A DNA stretch of 35,674 nucleotides from Helicobacter sp. 'house sparrow 1' (GCF_900199585.1 NZ_FZQY01000012.1:1-35674); one strand, 5' to 3'. Shown: positions 7,125 through 16,492, counted from the first letter of the stretch. Program-made: numbers and translations. Notes: generated by a model from the letters alone, not told the origin.

Positions 7125-8176
7125 AAAAAATTTTATTAATTGTGAGTTGTTTATTTTTTGTTTATGCCTATGAGGAAGTGGGTCTCTCTGATAGCGAGAG
7201 AAAAAAACTAGGAATAGAATTGGTTACGATTGGTCAAGAGGTTAGCACAAAAGGACTACCTTTTAATGCATTTGTGGATTTTGATTCTAAAACTTCAATT
7301 ACACAAAGTTCTACTTTTGATGTGGTTGTGGTGGCCCTACATAAAAGGGAAGGCGAGAAAGTAAGAAAGGGTGAAGTAATTTGTGAGATAAGCTCTAGTG
7401 ATTTAAATAATTTATTCTTTGAGCTTGAAAATGCTCAAAATCGATATGACATAGCCAATGAAATTGCCAAGAAAGATAAATTGCTTTTTGAATCAGGAGT
7501 AATCTCTCAAAGAGAATATCAAGTAAGCTATCTTAATGCCGGAGAATTAAGACTAAAACTAGATCAGGTTAAAAGTACTTTTGATGTATTTGGTATTGAT
7601 ATAAAAAAACCAAAAGGAAAATTTGGATTTAGAATTGTTGCAAAAGAAGATGGAATCCTAGCGGTTGCACCAAAGCAAACAGGAGAGAAAATTATTGCTT
7701 TTAGTCCTTATATTCGTATTGTAGATGGCTTGGACTTGATGGCAAGAATTAGGGTTCCTATCAACATGGTGTATTATGTAAAGCCCGGTGCTAAGGTTTT
7801 TGATAATCAGGGCAAACAAATTGGAGTGATTACTACCGTGTCTGTTGTAATTGATAGATCTACCAATACAGTTTTAGCAACAGCAAGTCTAAGGGATACA
7901 AAATTTAAAGTGGGCGAAACAATTGAGGCATATATTGATAGTAGATTACCTCAAGATTCTATAGTGGTGCCAGTAGAAGCAATTATCAAGAACAATGGTG
8001 ATTATCTTGTGTTTAAAAAAACTCAAAAAGGCTTTTTGCCAATAAAGATCCAAATCTTAGAGGAGAAGAATAGAGCATTCATCATTAATGCATTTGACAA
8101 GATAAAAGTAGGTGATGAAGTTGCCATAGGCTCTATTATAGCGCTTAAGGGTATTATTAATAATATTGGAGATTAG
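7121..8176 (+). CDS. cznB: periplasmic adaptor of the RND metal pump (HlyD/CzcB family)
   Basis: Membrane-fusion protein linking the inner-membrane pump to the outer-membrane channel. The 351-residue product has a signal peptide ('KKILLIVSCLFFVYA'), a biotinyl-lipoyl-like half ('VVVALHKREGEKVRKGEVIC'), a short helical hairpin ('FELENAQNRYDIANEIAKKD'), the second lipoyl half ('AKEDGILAVAPKQTGEKI'), a beta-barrel and a membrane-proximal region ending 'KVGDEVAIGSIIALKGIINN'. No histidine-rich metal-binding N-terminus, as in some CzcB/CusB proteins, is seen. The ATGA overlap with cznC and the overlap region with cznA indicate translational coupling. Confidence 0.85.
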   Translation: MKKILLIVSCLFFVYAYEEVGLSDSERKKLGIELVTIGQEVSTKGLPFNAFVDFDSKTSITQSSTFDVVVVALHKREGEKVRKGEVICEISSSDLNNLFFELENAQNRYDIANEIAKKDKLLFESGVISQREYQVSYLNAGELRLKLDQVKSTFDVFGIDIKKPKGKFGFRIVAKEDGILAVAPKQTGEKIIAFSPYIRIVDGLDLMARIRVPINMVYYVKPGAKVFDNQGKQIGVITTVSVVIDRSTNTVLATASLRDTKFKVGETIEAYIDSRLPQDSIVVPVEAIIKNNGDYLVFKKTQKGFLPIKIQILEEKNRAFIINAFDKIKVGDEVAIGSIIALKGIINNIGD

Positions 8177-8178
8177 TG

Positions 8179-11100
8179 ATGCTTGCTAGGATTATTGAAT
8201 TTTCACTTCGTCAAAGAATAATGACGATTTTGTGTGCTTTAGGGCTTTTGGTATTTGGAATTTATAATTTTTTAACCATACCCATAGATGCTTTTCCCGA
8301 TATCTCTTCAACACAGGTAAAACTAGTTGTAAAAGCACCAGGAATGGCACCAGAAGAGGTAGAAAATCGAGTAGTTAGACCTTTAGAGCTTGAATTATTG
8401 GGATTACAGGGTGAAAAGTCTTTGCGTAGTGTTTCTAAATATGCAATTGCTGATATTACACTTGATTTTGAAGATGATGTAAATATTTATCTGGCTAGAA
8501 ATATGGTAAATGAAAGAATTATGGGGGTTCTTGATGATTTACCTAGTGGCGTAAGTGTAACACTAGGACCAATTGTTAGTCCATTGTCTGATATGTTTAT
8601 GTTTACAGTAGATGGCAATTTACCTGAAATTAAAAAGCGTGAAATTATGGATTTTACTATTCGCCCTGCTTTAAGGAGTATCAGAGGGGTTGCGGATGTA
8701 AATCCTATGGGAGGATATGCAAAAGCTATAGCTGTGGTTCCAGATTTTAATGATATGGCAAGACTTGGAATAAATATTAGTGATTTGCAACAAGTTTTAA
8801 AAGAGAACCTAAAGAATGATGGAGCAGGTAAGGTTGATAGAAGTGGGGAAACTTTCCTGGTAAAGATTCAATCTGCTGCCCTTGATGAGGATTCTATAAA
8901 AAACATTACCATATCTACAAAAAATGGGTTTTTGAGAATAGGTGATTTTTGTAATGTGGTTCCAAGCTATCGCACAAGATTAGGATTTTTAACTAAAGAT
9001 GGAGTTGGAGAGGCTGTTGGCGGCCTTGTGCTTTCTGTGAAAGGTTCTAACTCAAAAGAAACAATTCAAAGGATTTATGAAAAATTTGAAGAATTGAAAA
9101 AAATTCTGCCAAAAGAGTTAAGTATTAATGTTTATTATGATCGTTCTGATCTAACACAAAAGGCCGTAGATACTGTGAGTAAAACACTCATTGAGGCAAT
9201 TGTTTTGATTATAATTACCCTATTTTTATTTTTGGGGGATTTGCGTGCAGCAATTGCTGTAAGTGTGATTTTACCTCTAGCCCTTAGTGTTGCTTTTATT
9301 TTTATGAAAAATTATGGCATTACGGCAAATTTAATGAGTTTGGGTGGTTTGGCCATTGCTATTGGAATCTTAGTGGATTCTGCTGTAGTAATGGTAGAAA
9401 ATGCCTTTGAGCGCTTAAGTGGGAATAAAACTCTGACAAAATTACATCTTGTGTATCGGGCTTGTAGTGAAATTGCTGTTTCTGTATTTAGTGGAATATT
9501 AATTATCATTATCTTCTTTGTGCCTATTTTGACTTTAGAGGGGTTGGAGGGGAAAATGTTTAGACCTCTGGCACAAAGCATCGTTTTTGCCTTACTTGGT
9601 TCTTTGGTTTTAGCAATGACTGTTATTCCTGTAGTCAGTTCAATGGTATTAAAAGCAAAAGAACATCACGAAACTTTCCTTGTAAGGATAATTAATAAAG
9701 TTTATCACCCCGCTTTAGATTTTTGTTTAAGAAACTCTAAGATCGTATTTTTAGGTGCATTCATTTTTTTGGTTGCAAGTTTTTCACTATTTCCTTTTAT
9801 TGGTAAATCATTTATGCCAACCCTTGATGAGGGGGATTTGGTTTTGACAATTGAGACTACTCCTGCAGTATCTATTAATCAAGCAAAGGATTTGATGCTA
9901 AGAATTGAAAGACAGATCAAAACTGTAAGTGAAGTAAAATCAGCTGTTGGTAGGACAGGGTCAGATGAATTGGGATTAGATCTTTCAGGTTTTAATCAGA
10001 CTGATATTTTTGTTGCATTTAAGCCTAAAAAAGAATGGAGTGTAGAAACTAAAGAAGAATTGATTGAAAAGATACATATGGCTCTAAAGGATTTTAAGGG
10101 TATTAGCTTTACTTACACACAACCCATTGATATGAGAGTTTCAGAGATGCTCACTGGGGTGCGTGGAGATTTAGCAATTAAAGTTTTTGGGGAAGATATT
10201 GGAGCTTTAAATAATCTAAGTTCTCAAATTGTAAGAATTATAGAAGGAGTTAGGGGATCTAGTCAGGTTTTTACAGCCTTAAACAAAGGAGTAAATTATC
10301 TTTATGTAACACCCTATAAAGATGTGATGGCAAATGTTGGGATTACAACAGAAGAATTTTCAAAGTTTATGAAATCTTCTTTAGAGGGGATTGTCGTAGA
10401 ATATATTCCTCAAGGAATTGCTAGAATTCCTGTTATTATCCGACAAAATAATGCAATTGCTGAAGATATTACAATGCTAAAGAGTTTAGAGATGAGTTCA
10501 GAGAGTGGCACACCTGTCCCTATTAGTTCTATTGCAGAGATTAAGGAAGTGGATGGTCCTGTAACCATCTATCGTGAAAATGCTCGAAGATATAGTGTAA
10601 TTAGAAGTAATGTTGAAAATAGAGATTTGGGTAGTTTTGTAAAAGAAGTTCAAGATAGAATACAAAAAGAGGTAAAGCTGCCAAGTGGATATTATATTAC
10701 TTATGGAGGACAATTTGAAAATCAGCAAAGAGCAAATGCAAGATTATCGACAGTTATTCCTCTTAGTATAGTGGTGATATTTTTCATTTTATTTTTCACT
10801 TTTAAAAGCATTCCTTTATCCTTACTGATTCTGCTTAATATTCCTTTTGCAGTAACTGGAGGCTTAATTTCCTTGTATTTTTCTGGGGAGTATATCTCTG
10901 TTCCTGCAAGTGTTGGATTTATTGCATTATTTGGGATTGCTGTTTTAAATGGGGTTGTGATGGTAGGTTATTTCAAAGAACTAATTTCTCAGGGAATTGG
11001 TATAGATGAGGCGGTTCAAAAAGGTGCTAAGAGAAGATTAAGACCTGTATTAATGACAGCTTGTATTGCAGCTCTTGGGCTTATTCCAATGCTTCTTTCT

Positions 11101-11232
11101 AATGGGGTGGGTTCTGAGGTGCAAAGACCTCTAGCAGTTGTGGTGTTGGGAGGATTGGTAACCTCAAGCATGCTAACTTTATTGATATTGCCTCCAATGT
11201 TTAGAATCATTGCCAAAAAAATTAAGTTATAA
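8179..11232 (+). CDS. cznA: RND heavy-metal efflux pump (CzcA/CusA family)
   Basis: Inner-membrane proton/metal antiporter of 1017 residues, the usual size of HME-RND pumps. Two repeats each begin with a membrane helix and a large periplasmic loop. Motifs include 'IPIDAFPDISSTQVKLVVKA' near residues 33-52, 'AIAIGILVDSAVVMVENAF' at about 392-410 in TM4 (proton-relay acids), 'MPTLDEGDLVLTIETTPAVS', and the second-half helices 'FGIAVLNGVVMVGYF'. The TM4 site has Ala where CzcA has its first Asp, so it looks closer to CusA there. The start is ATG 8179, with GGAG at 8168-8171; a GTG at 8176 overlapping the cznB stop is the alternative. Synteny with glyS supports Czn; the substrate is not proven. 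Confidence 0.9.
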   Translation: MLARIIEFSLRQRIMTILCALGLLVFGIYNFLTIPIDAFPDISSTQVKLVVKAPGMAPEEVENRVVRPLELELLGLQGEKSLRSVSKYAIADITLDFEDDVNIYLARNMVNERIMGVLDDLPSGVSVTLGPIVSPLSDMFMFTVDGNLPEIKKREIMDFTIRPALRSIRGVADVNPMGGYAKAIAVVPDFNDMARLGINISDLQQVLKENLKNDGAGKVDRSGETFLVKIQSAALDEDSIKNITISTKNGFLRIGDFCNVVPSYRTRLGFLTKDGVGEAVGGLVLSVKGSNSKETIQRIYEKFEELKKILPKELSINVYYDRSDLTQKAVDTVSKTLIEAIVLIIITLFLFLGDLRAAIAVSVILPLALSVAFIFMKNYGITANLMSLGGLAIAIGILVDSAVVMVENAFERLSGNKTLTKLHLVYRACSEIAVSVFSGILIIIIFFVPILTLEGLEGKMFRPLAQSIVFALLGSLVLAMTVIPVVSSMVLKAKEHHETFLVRIINKVYHPALDFCLRNSKIVFLGAFIFLVASFSLFPFIGKSFMPTLDEGDLVLTIETTPAVSINQAKDLMLRIERQIKTVSEVKSAVGRTGSDELGLDLSGFNQTDIFVAFKPKKEWSVETKEELIEKIHMALKDFKGISFTYTQPIDMRVSEMLTGVRGDLAIKVFGEDIGALNNLSSQIVRIIEGVRGSSQVFTALNKGVNYLYVTPYKDVMANVGITTEEFSKFMKSSLEGIVVEYIPQGIARIPVIIRQNNAIAEDITMLKSLEMSSESGTPVPISSIAEIKEVDGPVTIYRENARRYSVIRSNVENRDLGSFVKEVQDRIQKEVKLPSGYYITYGGQFENQQRANARLSTVIPLSIVVIFFILFFTFKSIPLSLLILLNIPFAVTGGLISLYFSGEYISVPASVGFIALFGIAVLNGVVMVGYFKELISQGIGIDEAVQKGAKRRLRPVLMTACIAALGLIPMLLSNGVGSEVQRPLAVVVLGGLVTSSMLTLLILPPMFRIIAKKIKL

Positions 11233-11241
11233 GGGGTAGTA

Positions 11242-11496
11242 ATGCTTGAGGTTTATTTGGAAATAGAGCTAAAAAATAAAATGATAGATTTACTTTTGGA
11301 AAATGGTGTGAGTAGTTTTTATTGTTTTGATGGCTACAAGTATGCCTTAAAAGAGGATTTAATTAGCGAAAAAGAAAAGGTAAGTGGTAGAAAGGAATGT
11401 GCCCTATTTAAGATTTTTTTAGAAGAAAAGAAGAATAAAAAAATCATCAAGCTAATTAAAGAAAATATAGATTCTAATAAGATGGAGATCTTTTAG
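11242..11496 (+). CDS. small DUF3240-like protein of the metal-efflux operon
   Basis: An 84-residue soluble protein nine bases after cznA, with AAGGGG before ATG 11242. It starts with a beta-strand ('LEVYLEIELKNKMIDLLLEN') and has 'FYCFDGYKY' and a lysine-rich C-terminus. Its length and position match the DUF3240 family, small PII-like proteins often found last in RND metal-efflux operons; the role is unknown, with metal sensing or modulation of the pump proposed. It lacks a signal peptide, so it should act in the cytoplasm. The end overlaps the convergent outer-membrane protein gene by four bases, leaving no space for a separate terminator. Confidence 0.6.
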   Translation: MLEVYLEIELKNKMIDLLLENGVSSFYCFDGYKYALKEDLISEKEKVSGRKECALFKIFLEEKKNKKIIKLIKENIDSNKMEIF

Positions 11497-12251
11497 AATC
11501 TATAGCCAATACCAAAACTAAAAAAGCTTGAGAAGTCAATTTCATTTTCAACATAGTATTGATACTTTCCTATGCCAGGCATTGAAGTTTCTAAAATAGG
11601 GTAATGTGTATATGTACTAAAAAGTCCTCCTATTGGACCAATCCTATAGGTTAAAGAGAAATAAAGGGAGGGGGTTTGGAATAGGACTCCTATATTTGGA
11701 TAAAAACCAATATTGTAAAATACAGGTCTATCAACTCCATAAATACCATCTAGAAATTCACTGGTACCCTTAAAATAATTTACATCAATATTAAGCCCGC
11801 TAAGAAATCCAATAGAGGTATTGTTTTTTTGAAAAAAGTTCCAGATATATTGCGCAGATATTCCTGTTTTGATTGTTAAAAATCCAAAATCTAAATGGGA
11901 GTAGAGTTGTTGAGATAAATCCTTGCTTATGGTGTTGAGTTCCATAGTGGCATATCCCATTTGTAATTTTAGTCCAATTCTAAGGCCGTGATTTGTGGGT
12001 ATGTCTTGCTTGTTTTTGAAATAAAGCTCATACCCTCCCAAGAAACCTAATACATAATTTATTCCTCTTGGATTTTTGATACTAAGGGGGATATAAGAAT
12101 TTGTGGCAAAAGTGCTTACTCTTTGTTGGTGTGAGATATTTAAGATTCCAAATTCATTTTCATATCCAAAGAAAAAGCCATCTTTTGCAAAAATATAGGA
12201 TATTGAGGCTATAAGAATAAAATTAACTCTAATAAATTGCCCACTCCCCAT
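11493..12251 (-). CDS. small Helicobacter-type outer-membrane beta-barrel protein
   Basis: The 252-residue protein has a signal peptide ending near 'SYIFA', then 'KDGFFFGYENEFG', the N-terminal style of Helicobacter outer-membrane proteins, and a C-terminal beta-strand 'FFSFGIGYRF' with terminal Phe for Bam recognition. Between them are alternating aromatic strands and Gly-rich turns ('GIYGVDRPVFYNIGFYPNIG'), which suggests an 8-10 strand barrel. ATG 12251 has AAGGA eight bases upstream. It lies 15 bases after fdhU with no promoter or terminator between, so it is probably transcribed with fdhT-fdhU. The function is unknown. The operon position makes a role in nutrient or oxyanion uptake a hypothesis only. 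Confidence 0.7.
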   Translation of the reverse strand: MGSGQFIRVNFILIASISYIFAKDGFFFGYENEFGILNISHQQRVSTFATNSYIPLSIKNPRGINYVLGFLGGYELYFKNKQDIPTNHGLRIGLKLQMGYATMELNTISKDLSQQLYSHLDFGFLTIKTGISAQYIWNFFQKNNTSIGFLSGLNIDVNYFKGTSEFLDGIYGVDRPVFYNIGFYPNIGVLFQTPSLYFSLTYRIGPIGGLFSTYTHYPILETSMPGIGKYQYYVENEIDFSSFFSFGIGYRF

Positions 12252-12266
12252 TTTTTTGTTCCTTTA

Positions 12267-12506
12267 TTAATCTTTTCTCTCAATAACATAATAAATATCT
12301 ACCCCATCCTGAATAATATCTAAAACATTGTAGCCATAGTTTTTGGCATCAATGGGGATGGTATTAATACTTTGAGGACAGTCGCTCACAATCTCTAAAA
12401 TTTCTCCTTTTTTAAGTTGTTTGAGTGCTTCTAGTCCCTCAATGGCAGGATATGGACAGGGTTCTCCCCTTAGATCTAAATGATAATTAATAGTGTATTT
12501 TTTCAT
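12267..12506 (-). CDS. fdhU: TusA/SirA-like sulfur- or selenium-handling protein (FdhU type)
   Basis: A 79-residue cytoplasmic protein with the TusA fold. 'LDLRGEPCPYPAIEGLEAL' carries the CPxP motif with Cys17, and a second Cys43 sits in 'IVSDCPQS'. TusA-family proteins carry persulfide or perselenide sulfur. Its start overlaps the end of the YeeE/YedE permease gene by four bases. In Campylobacter jejuni the equivalent pair FdhT-FdhU is required for selenium-dependent formate dehydrogenase activity (published knowledge). A selenoprotein Fdh is encoded in this same window, which supports the same role here. General sulfur transfer is the alternative. Confidence 0.8.
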   Translation of the reverse strand: MKKYTINYHLDLRGEPCPYPAIEGLEALKQLKKGEILEIVSDCPQSINTIPIDAKNYGYNVLDIIQDGVDIYYVIERKD

Positions 12507-13708
12507 TGCTTTAACTCCTTTTTAATTCTTATTTGAATCTTTTTTTCTAAGAAAAGTATGAAGCATAAAAATAGGATGAGAAAAATATAATTAATAAATA
12601 GGCCACCATAATTTCCAAAGCTCTCTAAAAGATTAATTCTTGGGTAATCCTTGGCTAGGACTTGAGAGTAAAGTGGCCAAGTATATGCAAGCAGAATGGA
12701 ACCAATTAAATTTCCTATGCCTACAATCACATAATGAACCTGCCCTTCCATAGCACGATACATCCATCCACATTCACAACCTCCTGCAATTACAATACCA
12801 AGTCCAAATAAAAAACCTCCTATTATTACATTGGGTCCTGCCCATACAATTTTTGGAGGTATACCAAGCATAATAAAGATAAAAACCCCAAGAGTTGAGA
12901 TAAACATTCCTAGAATGATTGCTCTTGCTACTAATCCTCTTCCTGTTAAAAATAAATCCCTAAAGGCAGATGTAAAACAAATTTGGGCCCTTGCAATCAC
13001 AAAACCAAAGATCAGCCCAAATAAGGTAGCAATTCCAAGAACAGATAGTTTTGGTTTAAAGGTATCTTGTTGCATTAAAGTAATAATCCAAATTATTGAT
13101 CCAAATAAAACAAGAATGCCAAGAAAAAAAGATAGCTTGGAGTGATCTTTTTTTATGGGCTTAAGACTAGCTCCAGCTTTGAGGCTAATGTGAGTTTGAA
13201 GGAAAGAGAGCTTTATTACTTTTGTACCCACATATACACCAACAATACTCATTAGAGTGAAAAACCAAGCATGAAGACTAAATTGAGGAATTCCTGTAAA
13301 AAAGCTTGCAAGATTGCATCCCATTCCAAGTCTTGCACCAAAACCAGCAATGATTCCACCTACAAGTGCTTGAGTAATTCTAATTTTGCTCTTAGGAACT
13401 CGAATTTTAAAGCCATTGGCAAAAAGTGTTGCAATCATAGCACCAAGGAACATACCAATAATCATTACACCATCTTTTCGTGTAAAAATACTACCCTCTA
13501 AGCCTATGATTTGAAAATATTCCCACTGTTTTGTTTGAATGCCAAAAAGTTGGAGTATCTCACCACCCCAGCGTGTAAATTCTCCGGTAACAGCCCAAGC
13601 AGATCCTGTGATGCCAAAATAATAAGCAGATAAAATTCCAATAAGCAGAATAGAATAAAAAGGATTCCAAAAATTTATAAGATATTTTTGTTTAAAGTCT
13701 TTCCACAT
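12503..13708 (-). CDS. fdhT: YeeE/YedE-family membrane transporter (FdhT type)
   Basis: The 401-residue integral membrane protein has about ten or eleven hydrophobic segments and the two repeated YeeE/YedE motifs. Cysteines sit in 'ARLGMGCNLASFF' (Cys131), 'ARAQICFTSAFRD' (Cys244) and 'GGCECGWMYRAM' (Cys311, Cys313), the residues used by this family to move thiosulfate-like sulfur compounds. Homologues next to a TusA protein are associated with selenium metabolism, and in C. jejuni FdhT is needed for Fdh biogenesis. ATG 13708 is followed by 'WKDFKQKYL'. Transcription probably starts near 13796, giving a leader of about 88 bases with two hairpins. It is first in an operon with fdhU and a small outer-membrane protein. 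Confidence 0.82.
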   Translation of the reverse strand: MWKDFKQKYLINFWNPFYSILLIGILSAYYFGITGSAWAVTGEFTRWGGEILQLFGIQTKQWEYFQIIGLEGSIFTRKDGVMIIGMFLGAMIATLFANGFKIRVPKSKIRITQALVGGIIAGFGARLGMGCNLASFFTGIPQFSLHAWFFTLMSIVGVYVGTKVIKLSFLQTHISLKAGASLKPIKKDHSKLSFFLGILVLFGSIIWIITLMQQDTFKPKLSVLGIATLFGLIFGFVIARAQICFTSAFRDLFLTGRGLVARAIILGMFISTLGVFIFIMLGIPPKIVWAGPNVIIGGFLFGLGIVIAGGCECGWMYRAMEGQVHYVIVGIGNLIGSILLAYTWPLYSQVLAKDYPRINLLESFGNYGGLFINYIFLILFLCFILFLEKKIQIRIKKELKQ

Positions 13709-13741
13709 AAAAGGCCTCTAAAATAAAAAAAAGTAGTTGGA

Positions 13742-13788
13742 TTTTTAGAAGAAGAACTAATCTAAAAATGTATTGCTAGAACCTAGCA
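13742..13788 (-). promoter_or_regulatory. two hairpins in the fdhT leader
   Basis: TTTTTAGA (13742-13749) pairs with TCTAAAAA (13761-13768) around 11 bases, and TGCTAG (13774-13779) pairs with CTAGCA (13783-13788) around three bases. Both would form in the 5' untranslated RNA of fdhT. They match no riboswitch that I recognise. Confidence 0.4.
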
Positions 13789-13802
13789 CTATAAAGAAGG
13801 GT

Positions 13803-13808
13803 ATTATA
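13803..13808 (-). promoter_or_regulatory. -10 box for fdhTU
   Basis: The minus strand reads TATAAT within TGTATATAATACC. The start would be about 13796. No convincing -35 box is visible. Confidence 0.5.
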
Positions 13809-13882
13809 TACAAAAATATTCCCTTGTGATAAAAAAATCTAGAAAGACTAGTAAAGACAAGTAAAAGCCAGAAAATTAACTT

Positions 13883-13914
13883 AAAATAAAAAATCCTAAT
13901 TTTTAAAATTTAGG
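13883..13914 (-). terminator. rho-independent terminator of the folE operon
   Basis: On the minus strand a 20-base stem (13914-13895; ends CCTAA/TTAGG, one A-A mismatch, almost no loop) is followed by ATTTTTTATTTT. The stem includes the folE stop codon at 13912-13910, so termination is immediate. Confidence 0.65.
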
Positions 13915-14446
13915 TTGTAAGGGCAATAAATTCTGCTCTTGTTTTAGAATCACTTTTAAAAATCCCCCTTAATGCGCTTGTATGAATACTAGAATGCTGT
14001 TTTTGGATTCCTTGCATTCTCATACAAAGATGGGTGGCCTTGCAAGTTACCATTACCCCTTTTGGTTCAAGAAGCTCCATTAGCGTATCTGCAATTTGTG
14101 TAGTCAGTCTTTCTTGTATTTGCAAGCGATGAGAAAAAATATCAACCAACCTTGCCAATCCTCCAATACCCGCAAGTTTTTTATCTGGAATATATCCGAT
14201 ATTGACAAAGCCAAAAAATGGTAAGAGGTGATGCTCACACATTGAGTAAAATTCGATATCTTTGAGTGTAATCATTTCATCAAAATTTTCTTCATTAAAA
14301 ACACTGCCTAGAGCTTGGTGTATATCTTGCTTGTAACCATCAAAAATATTTTCATAAAGTTTTTTGATTCTAAAAGGGGTTTCTCTTAAACCCTCTCTTG
14401 AGGGATCCTCTCCAATTTGTAATAAGAATTCTTTGAAATCAAGCAT
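13910..14446 (-). CDS. folE: GTP cyclohydrolase I
   Basis: Converts GTP to 7,8-dihydroneopterin triphosphate, the first step of folate synthesis. It is a homodecameric, zinc-dependent cytoplasmic enzyme. The 178 residues are near the family length. Zinc ligands are Cys70 and His73 in '[15 protein letters not shown]' and Cys141 in '[12 protein letters not shown]'; '[20 protein letters not shown]' is the signature before the C-terminus. The ATG overlaps the end of htpX by eight bases. It is last in the c553-alr-truD-htpX-folE run. recR, truD, htpX and folE are also neighbours in H. pylori as I recall. Confidence 0.96.
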   Translation of the reverse strand: MLDFKEFLLQIGEDPSREGLRETPFRIKKLYENIFDGYKQDIHQALGSVFNEENFDEMITLKDIEFYSMCEHHLLPFFGFVNIGYIPDKKLAGIGGLARLVDIFSHRLQIQERLTTQIADTLMELLEPKGVMVTCKATHLCMRMQGIQKQHSSIHTSALRGIFKSDSKTRAEFIALTT

Positions 14447-15371
14447 ATTTTTTTCCTAAAAGCACTTTGATTCTATTTTGTATACTAGGATGTGTGCTAA
14501 AAGCTTCGTTGCTAAAGATGTAAGCAGCTGCCCTTGTGGGGTTTGTATCTATTTTACTGTAATCGCTTTTTGCATAATCTTGAGAAATTTTTTGTAAAGC
14601 CCTAATCATAGGATCGCTATTTTGCATTAAAAACGCAGCTCCACTATCTGCCATATATTCTCTACTTCTACTCAAATATCTTTGTAATAAAATGCTAAAA
14701 ATAGGTAAGAAAATTTGCAAAATCAGTAAAATACCTCTTGCAAAACTTGCGCCCTTAGCATTATTTCTACCATATGAAAAGAGTGTAAAATAATTCACCA
14801 CTAGTAAAAAAATATTGCTTAAAATGCCTACACACATTGTAAGCCTTATATCACCATGTCTTATATGGCTAAGCTCGTGAGCAATGACTGCTTGGAGTTC
14901 ATCATCATTTAAATGATTGATAAGAGATGAGGTTAGGGCAATTAGAGAATTCTTTTCATTCCAACCACTTGCAAAAGCATTCATATAGGGAGCTTCCATA
15001 ATATAAAGTCTTGGCGTAAAATTAAGATCAGATTTTTTAACAAGATCTTTTAAAAGTTGGTAGATTCTTAGCTCCAAAGAACTTAGCTTTTTTGAAGGAT
15101 CTATTTCCCTATAGTGATTTCCACTTAGCATAATGCGGTCAAAATTATTGATTGTATAAAGAGTGATGATTGAAGCAATACAAAGCATAGTAAAACTACA
15201 AGTAGGAAAGATTTGAAAACTTATAAGCTTAATGAGTGTGCCAGAAAAATCTTGGGCATTTAAATAAACAATGTCAGCTAGAAGTCCAATAAAAACAAAA
15301 ATTGCAATATAGGTTAGAATTACAAATAGGCTTTTTTGATGATTTTTTCTAATAATTTCTTGAAAATGCAT
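14439..15371 (-). CDS. htpX: membrane M48 zinc metalloprotease HtpX
   Basis: Inner-membrane protease for quality control of membrane proteins. The 310-residue protein has two N-terminal membrane helices (about 16-36 and 52-73), a catalytic domain with '[13 protein letters not shown]' (HExxH at His165-His169), two more hydrophobic segments near 180-195 and 212-230, and the third zinc ligand region '[14 protein letters not shown]' (Glu). '[17 protein letters not shown]' is the family signature. ATG 15371 has a strong GGAGG four bases upstream. It starts eight bases after truD ends and overlaps folE. Confidence 0.93.
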   Translation of the reverse strand: MHFQEIIRKNHQKSLFVILTYIAIFVFIGLLADIVYLNAQDFSGTLIKLISFQIFPTCSFTMLCIASIITLYTINNFDRIMLSGNHYREIDPSKKLSSLELRIYQLLKDLVKKSDLNFTPRLYIMEAPYMNAFASGWNEKNSLIALTSSLINHLNDDELQAVIAHELSHIRHGDIRLTMCVGILSNIFLLVVNYFTLFSYGRNNAKGASFARGILLILQIFLPIFSILLQRYLSRSREYMADSGAAFLMQNSDPMIRALQKISQDYAKSDYSKIDTNPTRAAAYIFSNEAFSTHPSIQNRIKVLLGKKYA

Positions 15372-15379
15372 CTTTCCTC

Positions 15380-16492
15380 CTAATCAATCCATATAGGTCT
15401 ATGTGCAACTTCTTCAATAAGGATTGTAGCATAACTTCCCTTAGGGAGAAAAAACTCTAACTCTAGCCAAGCCTCCTGTTCTATGTATCTATAGTGAATA
15501 TTTTCTGGCCAAATCCAAGCATATCTTCTACTTCCATCCACATAGATTTGGGGATCTAAGAATCTTTCTTCAATGCCTTGGCTATCATCTTGACTCAAAA
15601 AGATTTTTTTGCCATAGATTGGTCCTGTTGGGGATAGTTGCCTTTCTTTAAATCTTTGGATATCTTCTTGTTGTAGCTGTGTGTGAAAAAATTTTCCAAA
15701 AGGAAAATGTTGGAGAACATCACCTTGAAAAATTTTAAAAAGATGTGGTTGGTTTTTAATGGATTTTATTTTTTCTTTCTCCCAAAAAATATTTTCTAGC
15801 TTGAGCGCTTCTTTAATCTCATTAATATTGAAGTGAAAAAATATCTTACTTAGTTTAAGGCGATAGGATAACCATTGGTTAAACAAATCGCTTTGATAGC
15901 TTGAAATAAGAAAGTTTTGAAGGGTTTTGTTGCGATATCTTACTTGTTTATGGATTATTTTTTGGCCTTCAAGATGATTATTTTTATCTTTTCCAAATCT
16001 TTGATATCCAAAATAATTAGGTAATCCATAAAGCTTAATATTTTCTATGGCTTGAATAATTTGAGTTGCATTAGTTGGTGTCACTCTTTTTAAACGAATA
16101 AAAAAATCATTACCTTTTAGATGCCCGAGTTTGATTTTATTGTTGTGGTAATTTTGTGAGAGTATCTTAATACCTAAGTCTTCAAGCTTTTTTAAATGGG
16201 AAGAGAGGTTGTGTGTAAATTTTTTATTAATTGAAAAATGTTGTGTTGTTGTTGCAGATTTATCTTTGAGCCCTGCATATCCTATTTCTTGAGATTTGCA
16301 TCCTAAAAAAGAAGAGAGTATTTTTATTACATCTTGCGTATTTAATCCCTTTTTTCTGATATTTAAGATCAGGTGTTCGCCATGTTGAGAAAATGGGTAA
16401 AGAGGTATCTCTCTCACCATAAAATCCCTAGGATTTTGAGAAAAATAAAAGTCAATAGGAGAATGATTTAGTGCATAAATTTTTTGGGTCAT
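15380..16492 (-). CDS. truD: tRNA pseudouridine(13) synthase
   Basis: Isomerises U13 of tRNA-Glu to pseudouridine. The 370-residue protein has the TruD motif '[18 protein letters not shown]' with catalytic Asp77, '[17 protein letters not shown]' in the middle, and the inserted TRUD domain between them and the C-terminal '[13 protein letters not shown]'. The start codon follows directly on the alr stop codon with no base between. The gene is collinear with htpX and folE. The size is close to the H. pylori protein. Confidence 0.94.
   Translation of the reverse strand: MTQKIYALNHSPIDFYFSQNPRDFMVREIPLYPFSQHGEHLILNIRKKGLNTQDVIKILSSFLGCKSQEIGYAGLKDKSATTTQHFSINKKFTHNLSSHLKKLEDLGIKILSQNYHNNKIKLGHLKGNDFFIRLKRVTPTNATQIIQAIENIKLYGLPNYFGYQRFGKDKNNHLEGQKIIHKQVRYRNKTLQNFLISSYQSDLFNQWLSYRLKLSKIFFHFNINEIKEALKLENIFWEKEKIKSIKNQPHLFKIFQGDVLQHFPFGKFFHTQLQQEDIQRFKERQLSPTGPIYGKKIFLSQDDSQGIEERFLDPQIYVDGSRRYAWIWPENIHYRYIEQEAWLELEFFLPKGSYATILIEEVAHRPIWID

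Noticed and set aside
12831-13145. + strand ORF of 104 codons
   Set aside because: It lies antisense inside fdhT, which has clear family motifs.
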